A DNA stretch of 64,000 nt from Roseburia intestinalis L1-82 (lineage in GTDB: Bacteria; Bacillota; Clostridia; Lachnospirales; Lachnospiraceae): NCBI RefSeq assembly GCF_900537995.1, contig NZ_LR027880.1, positions 3,294,001 through 3,358,000 of the forward strand, in the 5' to 3' direction. Position 1 is the first letter of the stretch. Each line of letters starts with the position of its first letter. Positions 1 through 9,110 of the stretch are shown piece after piece. Made by a program: the position numbers and the translations under genes. Under the pieces are notes generated by a model. It was not told where the DNA came from. It saw only the letters and a program-made list of their open reading frames with translations, and made no database searches.

Positions 1-521
1 ACTAAAATATATTCCACAAGCGGCAGCTCTTTAAAGATTTCCATTGCGATCGTTCCCTGTCCGGTTGCAACTGCAAGATCATCGAACGGATGAATGAACG
101 TATATCCTTTTTCCTCTGCCAGTTCGTAGGCTTTCTGACAGGCCTCGTCGTAAACATCTCCGCAGAGAACAACCTCTGCACCATAACTCTTGGTACGGTT
201 TACCTTAATTAAAGGTGTCGTTGTCGGCATCACGATGACAGCTTTACATCCATAACATTTTGCTGCGTAGGCAACACCCTGCGCATGATTTCCTGCTGAG
301 GCGGTAATGAGTCCTTTTTTACGCTCTGCCTCTGTCAGTGTGCTGATCTTGTAATAAGCTCCGCGCACTTTGTATGCACCGGTAAACTGCATATTCTCAG
401 GTTTTAAATATACCTTATTTCCTGTCTGCTCACTTAAGAAATCTGAATATACCAGTTTTGTTTCTAAGGTGACTTCTTTTACTTTCTCACTTGCTTCTTC
501 AAACTTGTCTAATGTTAACAT
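1..521 (-). CDS. ilvA: Threonine ammonia-lyase (threonine dehydratase), N-terminal part
   Basis: PLP enzyme that deaminates L-threonine to 2-oxobutanoate, the first step toward isoleucine or a catabolic route. Only the first 173 codons lie in the window; the rest runs off the left edge. The protein starts MLTLDKFEEASEKV. The family's PLP-lysine block is seen near residues 46-53 as GAYKVRGA (usual form SFKxRGA), followed by the SAGNHAQGVA loop that binds the PLP phosphate. The start is set by an AAGGAG seven bases upstream of the ATG. It follows ftsY by about 20 bp and is probably co-transcribed. The regulatory C-terminus is not visible, so biosynthetic and catabolic types cannot be separated. 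Confidence 0.9.
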   Translation of the reverse strand, partial: MLTLDKFEEASEKVKEVTLETKLVYSDFLSEQTGNKVYLKPENMQFTGAYKVRGAYYKISTLTEAERKKGLITASAGNHAQGVAYAAKCYGCKAVIVMPTTTPLIKVNRTKSYGAEVVLCGDVYDEACQKAYELAEEKGYTFIHPFDDLAVATGQGTIAMEIFKELPLVEYIL

Positions 522-541
522 CTGCATTCTCCTTCATCTGT

Positions 542-1486
542 TTATTGTTCTGCCTGATCTTTGATATCAAAAAGTGCGTTTACAAATTCATTAGAATCAA
601 ACTTCTGTAAATCCTCGATGGTCTCTCCGACACCGATATATTTGACCGGAATTCCAAGTTCGGAGTGGATTGCAACCGCAATACCGCCTTTTGCCGTTCC
701 GTCCATCTTTGTTAGAATGATACCTGTGATCTCTGCCACTTCTGAAAATTGTCTCGCCTGTGCAAGTGCGTTCTGACCTGTCGTTGCATCTAATACGACA
801 AGAGTTTCGCGGTATGCATCCGGATATTCTTTTTCAAGAATACGGTTGATCTTTTTCAACTCTTCCATAAGATTCTTCTTATTATGAAGACGTCCTGCCG
901 TATCACAGAGCAGTACATCCGCATTTCTTGCTTTTGCTGCTGCGACCGCATCATATACGATCGATGCCGGATCTGCACCTTCCTGTCCGCCGATCATCTC
1001 AACACCTGCACGGTTTGCCCATTCTAACAGCTGATCTCCTGCTGCTGCACGGAATGTATCAGCCGCTGCAAGGACAACCTTTTTGCCCTGGTCTTTTAGC
1101 TTTCCAGCCAGTTTTCCAACAGAAGTCGTCTTACCGACACCGTTTACTCCGATGACAAGTACCACAGATTTTTCATTTTCAAAACGGTATGCAGTCTCTC
1201 CAACATCCATCTGCTCTTTGATGCTGTTGATCAGAAGTTCCTTGCACTCTGCCGGATCCTTGATCTTATTTTCTTTTACTTTTTCTTTGAGATTCTCGAT
1301 GATCGCTTCGGTCGCGTTGACACCGATATCTCCCATGATCAGAATTTCTTCAATTTCTTCATAAAAATCATCATCAATACTGGAAAATCCACTGAAGATC
1401 GAATCAATTCCGGATACAATGTTATCTCTTGTCTTGCTGAGTCCGGAAACCAGACGGCTCCAAAATCCTTTTTTTTCTTCGCCCAT
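542..1486 (-). CDS. ftsY: Signal recognition particle receptor FtsY
   Basis: SRP-family GTPase at the inner membrane that receives ribosome-SRP complexes for co-translational membrane protein insertion. 314 aa. It has a short acidic/aromatic N-terminus, an N domain of about 90 residues, then the G domain: GVNGVGKTT (about 113-121), DTFRAAA (about 148), DTAGR (about 205) and TKMDGTAKGG (about 265). An upstream in-frame TTG would add nine residues, but AAAGG sits eight bases before ATG-GGC, so the ATG is preferred. It lies 30 bp after smc, in the common Firmicute order rnc-smc-ftsY. Confidence 0.97.
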   Translation of the reverse strand: MGEEKKGFWSRLVSGLSKTRDNIVSGIDSIFSGFSSIDDDFYEEIEEILIMGDIGVNATEAIIENLKEKVKENKIKDPAECKELLINSIKEQMDVGETAYRFENEKSVVLVIGVNGVGKTTSVGKLAGKLKDQGKKVVLAAADTFRAAAGDQLLEWANRAGVEMIGGQEGADPASIVYDAVAAAKARNADVLLCDTAGRLHNKKNLMEELKKINRILEKEYPDAYRETLVVLDATTGQNALAQARQFSEVAEITGIILTKMDGTAKGGIAVAIHSELGIPVKYIGVGETIEDLQKFDSNEFVNALFDIKDQAEQ

Positions 1487-1516
1487 ACATCCTGCCTTTC
1501 TTATTTGTTCCAATCA

Positions 1517-4500
1517 TTATTTGTCTAAATCATTTTCTATCAGATTTACGGAAACCAGTGTGGAAACACCTTTTTCCTGCATCGTGATACCGTAGAGACG
1601 GTCAGCCGCCGCCATCGTACCTCGTCTGTGTGTGATTACAATAAACTGTGTATTCTGCGTCAGCTTGTGCAGATATTTTGCAAACCGGGTGACGTTTGAA
1701 TCATCCAGTGCCGCCTCGATCTCGTCTAACAGACAAAACGGTGAAGGCTTTAAGTTCTGGATCGCAAATAACAGTGCAATCGCTGTCAGTGATTTTTCTC
1801 CACCGGACATCTGCATCATATTCTGCAGCTTCTTTCCAGGAGGCTGTGCGATGATACGGATACCACACTCTAAGATATCCTCATCCTCCACCAGTTCCAG
1901 TGTACCTTTTCCACCGCCGAACATTTCTTTAAATACGGTATCAAACTGTTTCTGAATCTCTGCAAATTTCTCCATGAACTGTTTGCGCATTCCCGTATCA
2001 AGTTCCTCGATGATTCCGATCAACGTTTTCTCTGCTTCGATCAGATCATCATGCTGTGTTTTTAAAAATTGATAACGCTCTGAGATCTCCTTATAATCCT
2101 CGATCGCATTGACATTGACGTCACCGAGCTTTCGGATCTCATCCCTAATCTGTGCAATCATTTTCTTTAATGTAGAAAGATCGTCATAGGTATCATCCCG
2201 AAGATCCATTGCAGCGTGAAGCGTCAGTTCATATTCCTGCCACATATAATTGGTCTGGTATTCTCTCGCATCATTTAGCTTTTCACGCTGACTATTCAGA
2301 CGGAATACTTCCTTATCAAGTTCCGAGATCTGATTGGATATCTCCTCACGCTTCCGGAAAAATCCTTTATGTGAAGCTGACAGTTCTTCTTTCTTCTGCG
2401 TATAATCTTTTAACTGCTGTTCGAAAGCAGCATGCGTATCATCCGATGCAAGGATCGTCTTTTTTAATTCCTCGATCTCTGCCATCTTCTGTTTTGCTTC
2501 TTCTTTTGCATCTCCTGCCTGCGTGATCAGCGTTTCCCTGTCCTGTGAAAATCTTGTGATCTCACTCTGAATACGCGAAATATTTGACTGCGCAAACTCC
2601 GCTTTCTGACGGATACCGGCTTCCTCTAAAGCAATCTTTGAAACAGTTTCCGCAGCTTCCTTCTCCTTCGTCTGATATTCCTCGAAACGTTTCTGGAAGT
2701 CCTCGTTTTCCTGTCCGATCTCTTTTTCACGAACCGCTGCAGCCTCAATCTCTGCCGCTATCTGCGCTTTATTGTTTTCAAGCTCTGCAAGCTGCTCCTC
2801 GATCTCTGCCCGCTCCGCATGCAGACCGGCAAAAACTGTTTCTCTCTCGTTTTTCTGCTCTGTGGCGCGGTCTAAGTTCATTTTTGCCGTGTTCTGAAGA
2901 ATGTACTGTTCCTGCAGTTTCTCCTTGCCGCTTTCCATATCTTCTTCTAACAGTGACTGCGCCGTCTTAATATCCTCTAAGCGGTCTCTCGACTCTTTGA
3001 TCTGACTCTGCAGAGAAGCAACAAGTGTTTCAAGTTCTTCTACCTCACGTCTTCTCGCAAGAAGATTGCTGGTATTTTTAAATGCACCACCGGTCATGGA
3101 ACCGCCCGGATTTAAGCATTCGCCCTCTAGCGTTACGATACGGAATGAATAGCGGTATTTTCTTGCCAGAGCAATCGCGTCATCGATCGTCTCGGCAACA
3201 ACTACCCTGCCGAGCAGATAATTCGTCACGCCATCATATCTGGCATCATTTTTCACCAGGGTACTTGCAAGTCCGATCACGCCCCGCTCCCGCAGTGCTT
3301 CCTGATTCTTAAACCCGCCGCTGCCATTCACACTCGTGAGCGGAAGAAATGTTGCACGCCCATACCGGTTCTGCTTCAGATACGCGATCATCTGCTTTGC
3401 TGTCTCTTCATCCTCCGTGACAATATTCTGGATACTTCCGCCTAACGCAGTCTCGATCGCAACCTCGTATTTTTTCTCAACCTGAATCAGATCTGATACG
3501 ACACCTAAAATTCCTTTGTGTCTGTCTTTCTGTTCCATTACACGGCGGATACTGTTTCCATATCCGTCATAGCGTTCTGCAATGTTTTTTAATGTCTCTA
3601 ACCTGGACTGTTCTTTATGATATCTGGTGACATCCTGCTCTAACTGCTGGCTCGTCTGCGAATATTTTCTACGCCACTCACGGTTTTTTTCTTCCATTGC
3701 GGCTGCAGATTCCTTTAACTCACGGATCGTTTCATTGACATCATCTAATTCCTGTTGATAGGCAGCCAGCACATTGTCTAAATCTTCTTCCTCTGTCTTT
3801 CTGGCAAGAAGTCTCTGTGTCAGTTTCGCTTTCCGGATGTTGATCTGCTCTGCCATCGTATCAAAACGCTGCTGTCTCGCCTTAACGGATGCCTTGTTGT
3901 TAAGGAGTTCGATGATCTCACTCTTTCCGTGTTCGATCCCGTCACTGCATTCTTTCATTCCATTGCGCAGCTCATCTAATTCTTTTTCAGTAGCCTGCTT
4001 TCTCTCCGAAATCCCTGCTAATGCCTCTAACAGTTCCTCTCGTTCCCTGCCATAAACATCTTTCTGCGCAAGGCGATCCTGTGTGTCTTTTTCGATGGAA
4101 TCAAGTCTGTCTTTTAAATGCTCGTCCGTCATTTCTGCCGTGTGGATCTGTTCTTTTAAGACGTTGATCTGTCCTTCTAACTTTCCTTTTAAAACAGTGG
4201 AACCGCTTAAATTTTCGCGTACCTCACCGATTGCCTGTTCTAACTGTTCGATCTCCGATTCCATGCGCTCATATTCTGTCTTTACCTGCTCATAAGAATC
4301 TTTTGACTCATGTAACTGTGCTTCCGCAATGCCGCATTTTTCGCCCACTTCATGAAGCTGTCCGTCAATGCGTGTCATCTCCATCAGAAACATGTTGACG
4401 TCATATGTCTTTAATTCTTCTTTTTTCTTTAAATATACACGCGCTTTTTCAGCCTGTTTTTCTAACGGGCCGACCTGGCGTTCCAGCTCGCTTAAGATAT

Positions 4501-5077
4501 CATTGACACGAACTAAATTTTCACGTTCATTTTCTAACTTTTTCTGTGCAGTCGCCTTGCGCTTTTTATATTTTACAATTCCGGCTGCCTCGTCAAAAAG
4601 CTCACGCCGCTCCTCGGGTTTACCATTTAAAATTTTCTCAATCTGTCCCTGTCCGATAATGGAATATCCTTCTTTTCCGATACCGGTATCATAAAACAGC
4701 TCGGTCACATCCTTCAGACGGCAGGTATTGCCGTTGAGCAGATACTCACTCTCCCCGGAGCGGTACACGCGCCTCGCAACCGTGACCTCCTCATAATCCA
4801 CCGGCAGTTTATGGTCCGCATTGTCAAGTGTGATCGCAACATAAGCATAACTGAGTGGTTTACGGTTTTCCGTTCCTGCAAAAATAATGTCCTGCATACT
4901 GGCACCACGCAGCTGCTTGGCGCTCTGTTCACCAAGTACCCAGCGCACTGCATCCCCGACATTACTCTTGCCACTGCCGTTTGGCCCGACAATTCCAGTG
5001 ATCCCATTATGAAAATCAAAAACGATCTTGTTCGCAAATGATTTAAATCCCTGCACTTCAATACTTTTCAGATACAT
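1517..5077 (-). CDS. smc: Chromosome segregation protein SMC
   Basis: ATPase that, with ScpA and ScpB, condenses and segregates the chromosome. 1186 aa, the usual length. The N-terminal head has Walker [10 protein letters not shown] (residues 31-39). Two long heptad-rich coiled coils flank a hinge around residues 510-640 that includes the Gly-rich GGSMTGG segment. The C-terminal head has the signature [10 protein letters not shown] and Walker [14 protein letters not shown], where the usual LDEVDAALD reads LDEIEAALD. An ATG four codons upstream exists, but GAGG six bases before the MYLKSIEV start favours the shorter form. It starts about 36 bp after rnc. Confidence 0.98.
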   Translation of the reverse strand: MYLKSIEVQGFKSFANKIVFDFHNGITGIVGPNGSGKSNVGDAVRWVLGEQSAKQLRGASMQDIIFAGTENRKPLSYAYVAITLDNADHKLPVDYEEVTVARRVYRSGESEYLLNGNTCRLKDVTELFYDTGIGKEGYSIIGQGQIEKILNGKPEERRELFDEAAGIVKYKKRKATAQKKLENERENLVRVNDILSELERQVGPLEKQAEKARVYLKKKEELKTYDVNMFLMEMTRIDGQLHEVGEKCGIAEAQLHESKDSYEQVKTEYERMESEIEQLEQAIGEVRENLSGSTVLKGKLEGQINVLKEQIHTAEMTDEHLKDRLDSIEKDTQDRLAQKDVYGREREELLEALAGISERKQATEKELDELRNGMKECSDGIEHGKSEIIELLNNKASVKARQQRFDTMAEQINIRKAKLTQRLLARKTEEEDLDNVLAAYQQELDDVNETIRELKESAAAMEEKNREWRRKYSQTSQQLEQDVTRYHKEQSRLETLKNIAERYDGYGNSIRRVMEQKDRHKGILGVVSDLIQVEKKYEVAIETALGGSIQNIVTEDEETAKQMIAYLKQNRYGRATFLPLTSVNGSGGFKNQEALRERGVIGLASTLVKNDARYDGVTNYLLGRVVVAETIDDAIALARKYRYSFRIVTLEGECLNPGGSMTGGAFKNTSNLLARRREVEELETLVASLQSQIKESRDRLEDIKTAQSLLEEDMESGKEKLQEQYILQNTAKMNLDRATEQKNERETVFAGLHAERAEIEEQLAELENNKAQIAAEIEAAAVREKEIGQENEDFQKRFEEYQTKEKEAAETVSKIALEEAGIRQKAEFAQSNISRIQSEITRFSQDRETLITQAGDAKEEAKQKMAEIEELKKTILASDDTHAAFEQQLKDYTQKKEELSASHKGFFRKREEISNQISELDKEVFRLNSQREKLNDAREYQTNYMWQEYELTLHAAMDLRDDTYDDLSTLKKMIAQIRDEIRKLGDVNVNAIEDYKEISERYQFLKTQHDDLIEAEKTLIGIIEELDTGMRKQFMEKFAEIQKQFDTVFKEMFGGGKGTLELVEDEDILECGIRIIAQPPGKKLQNMMQMSGGEKSLTAIALLFAIQNLKPSPFCLLDEIEAALDDSNVTRFAKYLHKLTQNTQFIVITHRRGTMAAADRLYGITMQEKGVSTLVSVNLIENDLDK

Positions 5078-5113
5078 ACTAAACCTCATTCTTGCGCTGA
5101 CTTTTGCGCATAA

Positions 5114-5800
5114 TTACAGTTTCGGTTTCAAAAGCAAAAGTGCCTGGTAGGCAGCTTCCTGCTCTGCCGCTTTTTTCGTGTGTCCGGTTCCTGCGCCGAT
5201 CACTTTATCTCCGATCCGTGCTTCGACCGAAAACTGTTTGTCATGGTCCGGTCCTTCTTCTGAAATCAGCTCGTAATGCAGACTCTCTTTATAATTGCCC
5301 TGCACAACTTCCTGCAAAATGGTCTTACTGTCATAAAACAGCTTTTTGTGCTCGATATCTGTCAGAATAAACTTATGTATAAACTTCTTCGCCGGTTCAA
5401 AACCACCATCTAAATAGATAGCTCCAATCACAGACTCTAAAGCATCCGATAAAATTGATTTACGTTTTCTTCCACCTGTCTGGTTTTCACCCTTGCCAAG
5501 CAGCAGATAATCGCCAAGATCCATCTCTCTGGTACAAAGTGCCAGTGTAGGCTCACACACAATACTCGCACGGAGTTTTGTCAGATCTCCCTCCGGCAGA
5601 TCCGGATAATTGCGGTATAAAAAATCACTCGATACGATCTCTAAAACCGCATCCCCTAAAAACTCCAGTCTCTCATTGTCAGAATGTTTTTTCATGTGTT
5701 TTTCATTAGCATAGGAACTGTGCGTCAGTGCCTGACGCAATAAGCCCTCTTTCTCAAATGTATAACCAATCCTGTTCTGCAATTCCTGTAACTTTGACAT
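5114..5800 (-). CDS. rnc: Ribonuclease III
   Basis: Double-strand-specific endoribonuclease for rRNA and mRNA processing. 228 aa, standard length. The RNase III domain occupies about residues 1-150, with the catalytic signature NERLEFLGDAVLE near residues 41-53. The double-stranded RNA-binding domain is at about 155-226 and ends in the KKAAEQEAAYQALL helix. AGGAGG precedes the start by five bases. It is followed by smc and preceded, after a 165-bp gap, by acpP. Confidence 0.97.
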   Translation of the reverse strand: MSKLQELQNRIGYTFEKEGLLRQALTHSSYANEKHMKKHSDNERLEFLGDAVLEIVSSDFLYRNYPDLPEGDLTKLRASIVCEPTLALCTREMDLGDYLLLGKGENQTGGRKRKSILSDALESVIGAIYLDGGFEPAKKFIHKFILTDIEHKKLFYDSKTILQEVVQGNYKESLHYELISEEGPDHDKQFSVEARIGDKVIGAGTGHTKKAAEQEAAYQALLLLKPKL

Positions 5801-5885
5801 TTCATCCTCCTGGTCAGGGGCTTTTTTCTACCTTACTGTGTATCCAGTAAAATATAAAAAAGACTCTGTTTTCTTATATAATAAC

Positions 5886-5949
5886 GGAAAAGCCCTTGCC
5901 TGACAAGAGACGGTACATCGCGCACCGCCCTTTTGTCTTCAACAAGGGC
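5886..5949 (-). terminator. Nested hairpin between acpP and rnc, possible attenuator
   Basis: Read on the minus strand, GCCCTTG pairs with CAAGGGC across a 64-nt span. Inside it GACAA pairs with TTGTC, and inside that CGGT pairs with ACCG. A short TTTTCC run follows. This could partly terminate acpP transcripts so that acpP is made in excess over rnc-smc-ftsY, or act as an RNase III site. Both roles are inferred. Confidence 0.5.
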
Positions 5950-5965
5950 ATACGTCATCTTTTAT

Positions 5966-6196
5966 TTAGTTTAAAGCATTCTTGATCTGCTCTACTGCAT
6001 CTGCAACTGTCACGATATGCTCAGCATCCTCATTCGCGATCTCGATGTCGAATTCTTCTTCGATTCCCATAATAATCTGAAAAATATCAAGGGAGTCTGC
6101 TCCAAGGTCATCCACAAAAGTGGTGTCCATTGTGATTTCTTCCTCGTCCACGTTTAATACCTCTGCAATGATTTTTTTCAGTTTTTCAAATTCCAT
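5966..6196 (-). CDS. acpP: Acyl carrier protein
   Basis: Carrier of the growing acyl chain in fatty acid synthesis; PlsX, encoded just upstream, takes acyl groups from it. 76 aa and strongly acidic. The phosphopantetheine serine is in the canonical DSLD motif ([11 protein letters not shown], Ser about 35). It starts four bases after the plsX stop region, so translation is probably coupled to plsX. Confidence 0.97.
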   Translation of the reverse strand: MEFEKLKKIIAEVLNVDEEEITMDTTFVDDLGADSLDIFQIIMGIEEEFDIEIANEDAEHIVTVADAVEQIKNALN

Positions 6197-6200
6197 AACT

Positions 6201-7241
6201 TTACATTCCTTCCTGTTCCGTTGAACTTATAATATTTTTTCTGATTTTTCCGTTGATGTCCTGCTCTTTGAACGTCACACATTGAAAAATGGAATTGGTA
6301 ATCTCGACTGCCTTTGCACTTCCGTGCGTCTTTACCACAAGTCCATTCAGTCCTAATAAAGGAGCGCCGCCATACTGAGTAGCATCAAACGCTTTTAATG
6401 TTGACTTTAATGCCGGAAGCGCAAGCGCTGCACCAATTTTGCTTCTTAAGGTGCTCATCATGCCTTTTTTGATTGCTCCGACAAGCGTTCCTGCCAGTCC
6501 TTCATACAGCTTTAAAATTACATTTCCAACAAATGCTTCACATACGATCACATCTGCCTCTCCATGCGGGATTTCACGAGCCTCAATACTGCCCACAAAA
6601 TTAATATCCGTACATTCTTTCAGAAGTGGAAATGTTTCTTTTACCAGCGCATTTCCCTTTTCTTCCTCCGCACCGATATTTACAATCGCCACTCTCGGAT
6701 TTTTGATTCCAAGTACATTTTCCATGTAAATAGAACCCATCTTCGCAAACTGAACAAGATGTGATGCCCTTGCATCCACATTCGCGCCGCAGTCGATCAG
6801 AAGCGACACACCTTTTTCCGTCGGAATAAGCGGCGCTAACGGTGGTCTTTCGATTCCTTTGATTCTGCCTACGATAACCTGTCCACCAACTAATATGGCA
6901 CCGGAACTTCCTGCCGATACGAAAGCATCTGCTTCTTTTTGTTTTACCATATTCATGCCGACAACGATCGATGACTGTTTTTTCTTGCGGATCGCATTTA
7001 CCGGCGGTTCTGCTGTCTCAATAACTTCCTCAGCATGTATAACCTCGATCTGCTCCGCCGGATAAGTGTACTTTTCAAGTTCTTTACGAACCACGTCCTC
7101 CTGACCGATCAGAAGAACCTTGATATCACTTCTCGCATTTACCGCATCCACAGCCCCCTTTACAGGCTCGGCCGGAGCATAATCTCCACCCATCGCATCT
7201 AAGGCAACTTTGGTAATCTCAAGTGATTGATTCTGCTGCAT
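6201..7241 (-). CDS. plsX: Phosphate acyltransferase PlsX
   Basis: Converts acyl-ACP to acyl-phosphate, the donor for PlsY in phospholipid synthesis. 346 aa. The N-terminus carries [12 protein letters not shown], the family hallmark, followed by [12 protein letters not shown] and the LIDCGAN block. A longer in-frame ATG exists 14 codons upstream, but GGAG seven bases before MQQNQSLEI supports the start used here. A good SigA promoter lies 54 bp upstream, so plsX probably opens the plsX-acpP-rnc-smc-ftsY-ilvA unit. Confidence 0.96.
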   Translation of the reverse strand: MQQNQSLEITKVALDAMGGDYAPAEPVKGAVDAVNARSDIKVLLIGQEDVVRKELEKYTYPAEQIEVIHAEEVIETAEPPVNAIRKKKQSSIVVGMNMVKQKEADAFVSAGSSGAILVGGQVIVGRIKGIERPPLAPLIPTEKGVSLLIDCGANVDARASHLVQFAKMGSIYMENVLGIKNPRVAIVNIGAEEEKGNALVKETFPLLKECTDINFVGSIEAREIPHGEADVIVCEAFVGNVILKLYEGLAGTLVGAIKKGMMSTLRSKIGAALALPALKSTLKAFDATQYGGAPLLGLNGLVVKTHGSAKAVEITNSIFQCVTFKEQDINGKIRKNIISSTEQEGM

Positions 7242-7294
7242 AACTACTCTCCATTCTGATACGTTTTCGGGCTCTCCCTTCACGTCTATATTGA

Positions 7295-7323
7295 AATATA
7301 CTATAACTCTTTCTATAAATCAA
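7295..7323 (-). promoter_or_regulatory. SigA-type promoter for plsX operon
   Basis: On the minus strand TTGATT, a 17-bp spacer, then TATATT, 54 bp before the chosen plsX start. I saw no clear FapR-like palindrome around it. Confidence 0.65.
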
Positions 7324-7354
7324 TATAAAAAATCGATTGTCATTTACAATATCA

Positions 7355-8077
7355 TTAGTTATAGAATTCCTGATTTCTTTCATTTTCTGCTTCACGGTCT
7401 TCATCGGACATATAGCGTTCAAACACACCTTCTAAAATATAGTTGAGCAGAAGCATTCCCAAAGCCGGTGATATGATTGCTACAACCGGCAAAAGATAAG
7501 TTCCGATACAGCATGCCAGGAAAAACATCAGTGCCATAAAAGTCTTTGGCAGATTGCCGATCGCCATCAGCGCAGAATTTTTAAGGATCAATTTTGTCGA
7601 ATTCTCAAAACGTGCCATATACGGGAATACATAAATCGCCCATGCAATGACCACAAGCATCAGCACAAAGAACACAACATAAAGAACTCCTGATTTTTCA
7701 CCCGCTTTTGCAAACTGATACATGATATAACCGTCAAGTCCTACCAGAACAACCGCTGCTGCCACGACAAGCGTTACAAATGCACCCTGCTTCATATTTG
7801 TTTTAAAAGAATGCCAGAAAGAACTCCACAGGTATCCTCTGCTGTGACGGATCACCTTGTTAACTGCATAATAAAGTGCTGTTGTCGCAATTCCAGCCGG
7901 AACAGCCAGTACGATACATGGAAGTGCTAATATGATCGCTTTTGATACATATGCCACATAAATGCCGAACGCAAGCGGTATACAGCAGATCATCCACAGC
8001 AGGCTTAAGCATACACAGTCGACGCCCTTTCCAAGTGTCTGAAAAAACTTGTTGTCCAAATTAAAAATATCTCCCAT
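7355..8077 (-). CDS. DUF624 (YesL-like) membrane protein
   Basis: 240-aa integral membrane protein that opens with GDIFNLDNKFFQTLGKGVD, typical of the DUF624/YesL family. About six hydrophobic segments are visible, at roughly residues 20-40, 48-70, 98-120, 128-152, 175-195 and 200-218, and the tail is acidic. Family members often sit near carbohydrate uptake genes, but their biochemical role is not established. Here the gene is wedged between rpmF and plsX, which are usually adjacent, and it has its own promoter. AAAGGAG lies seven bases before the start. Confidence 0.85.
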   Translation of the reverse strand: MGDIFNLDNKFFQTLGKGVDCVCLSLLWMICCIPLAFGIYVAYVSKAIILALPCIVLAVPAGIATTALYYAVNKVIRHSRGYLWSSFWHSFKTNMKQGAFVTLVVAAAVVLVGLDGYIMYQFAKAGEKSGVLYVVFFVLMLVVIAWAIYVFPYMARFENSTKLILKNSALMAIGNLPKTFMALMFFLACCIGTYLLPVVAIISPALGMLLLNYILEGVFERYMSDEDREAENERNQEFYN

Positions 8078-8110
8078 TGCCCTACTCCTTTGCTAAAACA
8101 TCATTCTACC

Positions 8111-8139
8111 ATTTTATTCTGTTCACTCCGATTATGCAA
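8111..8139 (-). promoter_or_regulatory. SigA-type promoter for the DUF624 gene
   Basis: Minus strand TTGCAT, a 17-bp spacer, then TAAAAT, 34 bp before the ATG. With the rpmF terminator just upstream, it makes the DUF624 gene a separate unit inserted into the rpmF-plsX cluster. Confidence 0.65.
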
Positions 8140-8180
8140 CCGGTAATTTGTGAAATTATTATAACTTTTTCAGCGGAAAC

Positions 8181-8221
8181 AAAAAAGACCAAGAGGAAAC
8201 TCATCGTTCCACTCTTGATCT
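8181..8221 (-). terminator. Intrinsic terminator after rpmF
   Basis: Minus-strand stem AGATCAAGAG/CTCTTGGTCT (one G-U pair), extended inward by a second short stem, then a run of six T. It lies about 20 bp after the rpmF stop. Confidence 0.85.
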
Positions 8222-8239
8222 TTCTGTTTCCCGTAAGGA

Positions 8240-8419
8240 TTAGTCCTGAGGGATGATTTCTTTTTTGTTGTAAGAGCCACAGTTTTTACATACTCTATGA
8301 GGCATCATTAACTCTCCACATTTGCTGCATTTTACTAATGCCGGAGCAGTCATTTTCCAGTTTGCTCTTCTTTTATCTCTTCTTCCTTTGGAAGATTTAT
8401 TCTTTGGACAAATTGACAT
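8240..8419 (-). CDS. rpmF: 50S ribosomal protein bL32, zinc-ribbon form
   Basis: 59-aa large-subunit protein starting MSICPKNKSSKGRRDKRRANWK. It keeps the metal-binding form, with CSKCG and CKNCG pairs at about residues 31 and 45, rather than the cysteine-free form induced by zinc shortage. AAGGAGGTG seven bases upstream sets the start. It overlaps in function and position with yceD just upstream, the standard yceD-rpmF pair. Confidence 0.97.
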   Translation of the reverse strand: MSICPKNKSSKGRRDKRRANWKMTAPALVKCSKCGELMMPHRVCKNCGSYNKKEIIPQD

Positions 8420-8423
8420 ATTC

Positions 8424-8948
8424 TCACACCTCCTTAAATTTGTTAAAGACATCTTGGATTGCTGCCATTCTTGGATCCAGTTCTGTTCTCTGGCAGTTGC
8501 ATTCCCCTTTGTTCAGGTTCATTCCGCACACCTTGCAAATTCCTTTGCAATCATCCCTGCACAGAACTTTCATCGGCCAGTTCACCAAAATCTCTCCATA
8601 GATAAGTCTATCTATATCCAGATTAAATCCAATCAGGTAGTCATTATCTTCCACATCTTCGTCATGAACAACAGAATCTTCTAATTTGATATCCTTGTCA
8701 ATCGAAAAGTGGATATCTGTCGGAACTTCCTCCAGACAACGGCTGCACGGAATCGACACTCGCAGATCAACATCACCCTGGATAAGCAGCCGCTTGTTCT
8801 CCCGGTTTGCGATACGCAGTTCTATCGGTGCTGCACTGATAATAGGAAATTCCCCTAACTTTGATATAAAAGACGTAAGTTCAATCTGAACCTGCTTTGT
8901 TTCTTCCTTGTTTTCACAAGATAAAATGTCTGAAATATCTATAATCAC
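8424..8948 (-). CDS. yceD: YceD/DUF177 family protein, likely 23S rRNA accumulation factor
   Basis: 174 aa. The family is almost always encoded next to rpmF and has been linked to 23S rRNA accumulation and ribosome assembly. The sequence shows the DUF177 core CSRCLEEV and a cysteine cluster near the C-terminus (CRDDCKGICKVCGMN, then CNC) that looks able to bind metal. Translation starts at GTG, with AGGAG six bases upstream; I saw no competing ATG in frame. It is driven by a near-perfect promoter at 9012-9040. Confidence 0.9.
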   Translation of the reverse strand: MIIDISDILSCENKEETKQVQIELTSFISKLGEFPIISAAPIELRIANRENKRLLIQGDVDLRVSIPCSRCLEEVPTDIHFSIDKDIKLEDSVVHDEDVEDNDYLIGFNLDIDRLIYGEILVNWPMKVLCRDDCKGICKVCGMNLNKGECNCQRTELDPRMAAIQDVFNKFKEV

Positions 8949-9011
8949 GGCATTCTCCTATATCTTTTTTTGTGAATCAAACCTTTTATCTAGGCTTTTC
9001 ACACCTAAATG

Positions 9012-9040
9012 ATTATACATAGTGAAAACAGGTTTGTCAA
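9012..9040 (-). promoter_or_regulatory. Consensus SigA promoter for yceD-rpmF
   Basis: Minus strand TTGACA, exactly 17 bp, TATAAT: full consensus at both hexamers. The -35 box lies inside the 3' arm of the ackA terminator hairpin. Confidence 0.9.
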
Positions 9041-9068
9041 GTATTTTTTCTTGACAACCCTGTTTTTT
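9023..9068 (-). terminator. ackA terminator, bidirectional in form
   Basis: Minus-strand stem AACAGGGTTGTCAAG/CTTGACAAACCTGTT with one mismatch and an A-rich loop, flanked by A and T runs on both sides. It ends ackA transcripts, and its 3' arm carries the -35 element of the yceD promoter. Confidence 0.88.
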
Positions 9069-9110
9069 TATTTTTCATCGTCTATGAACCTCAAAGACCC
9101 GCTGTTTTGC

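Noticed and set aside
2..184. 60-codon minus-strand ORF at the left edge
   Set aside because: It is an out-of-frame reading of ilvA, whose true frame runs from 521 off the edge.
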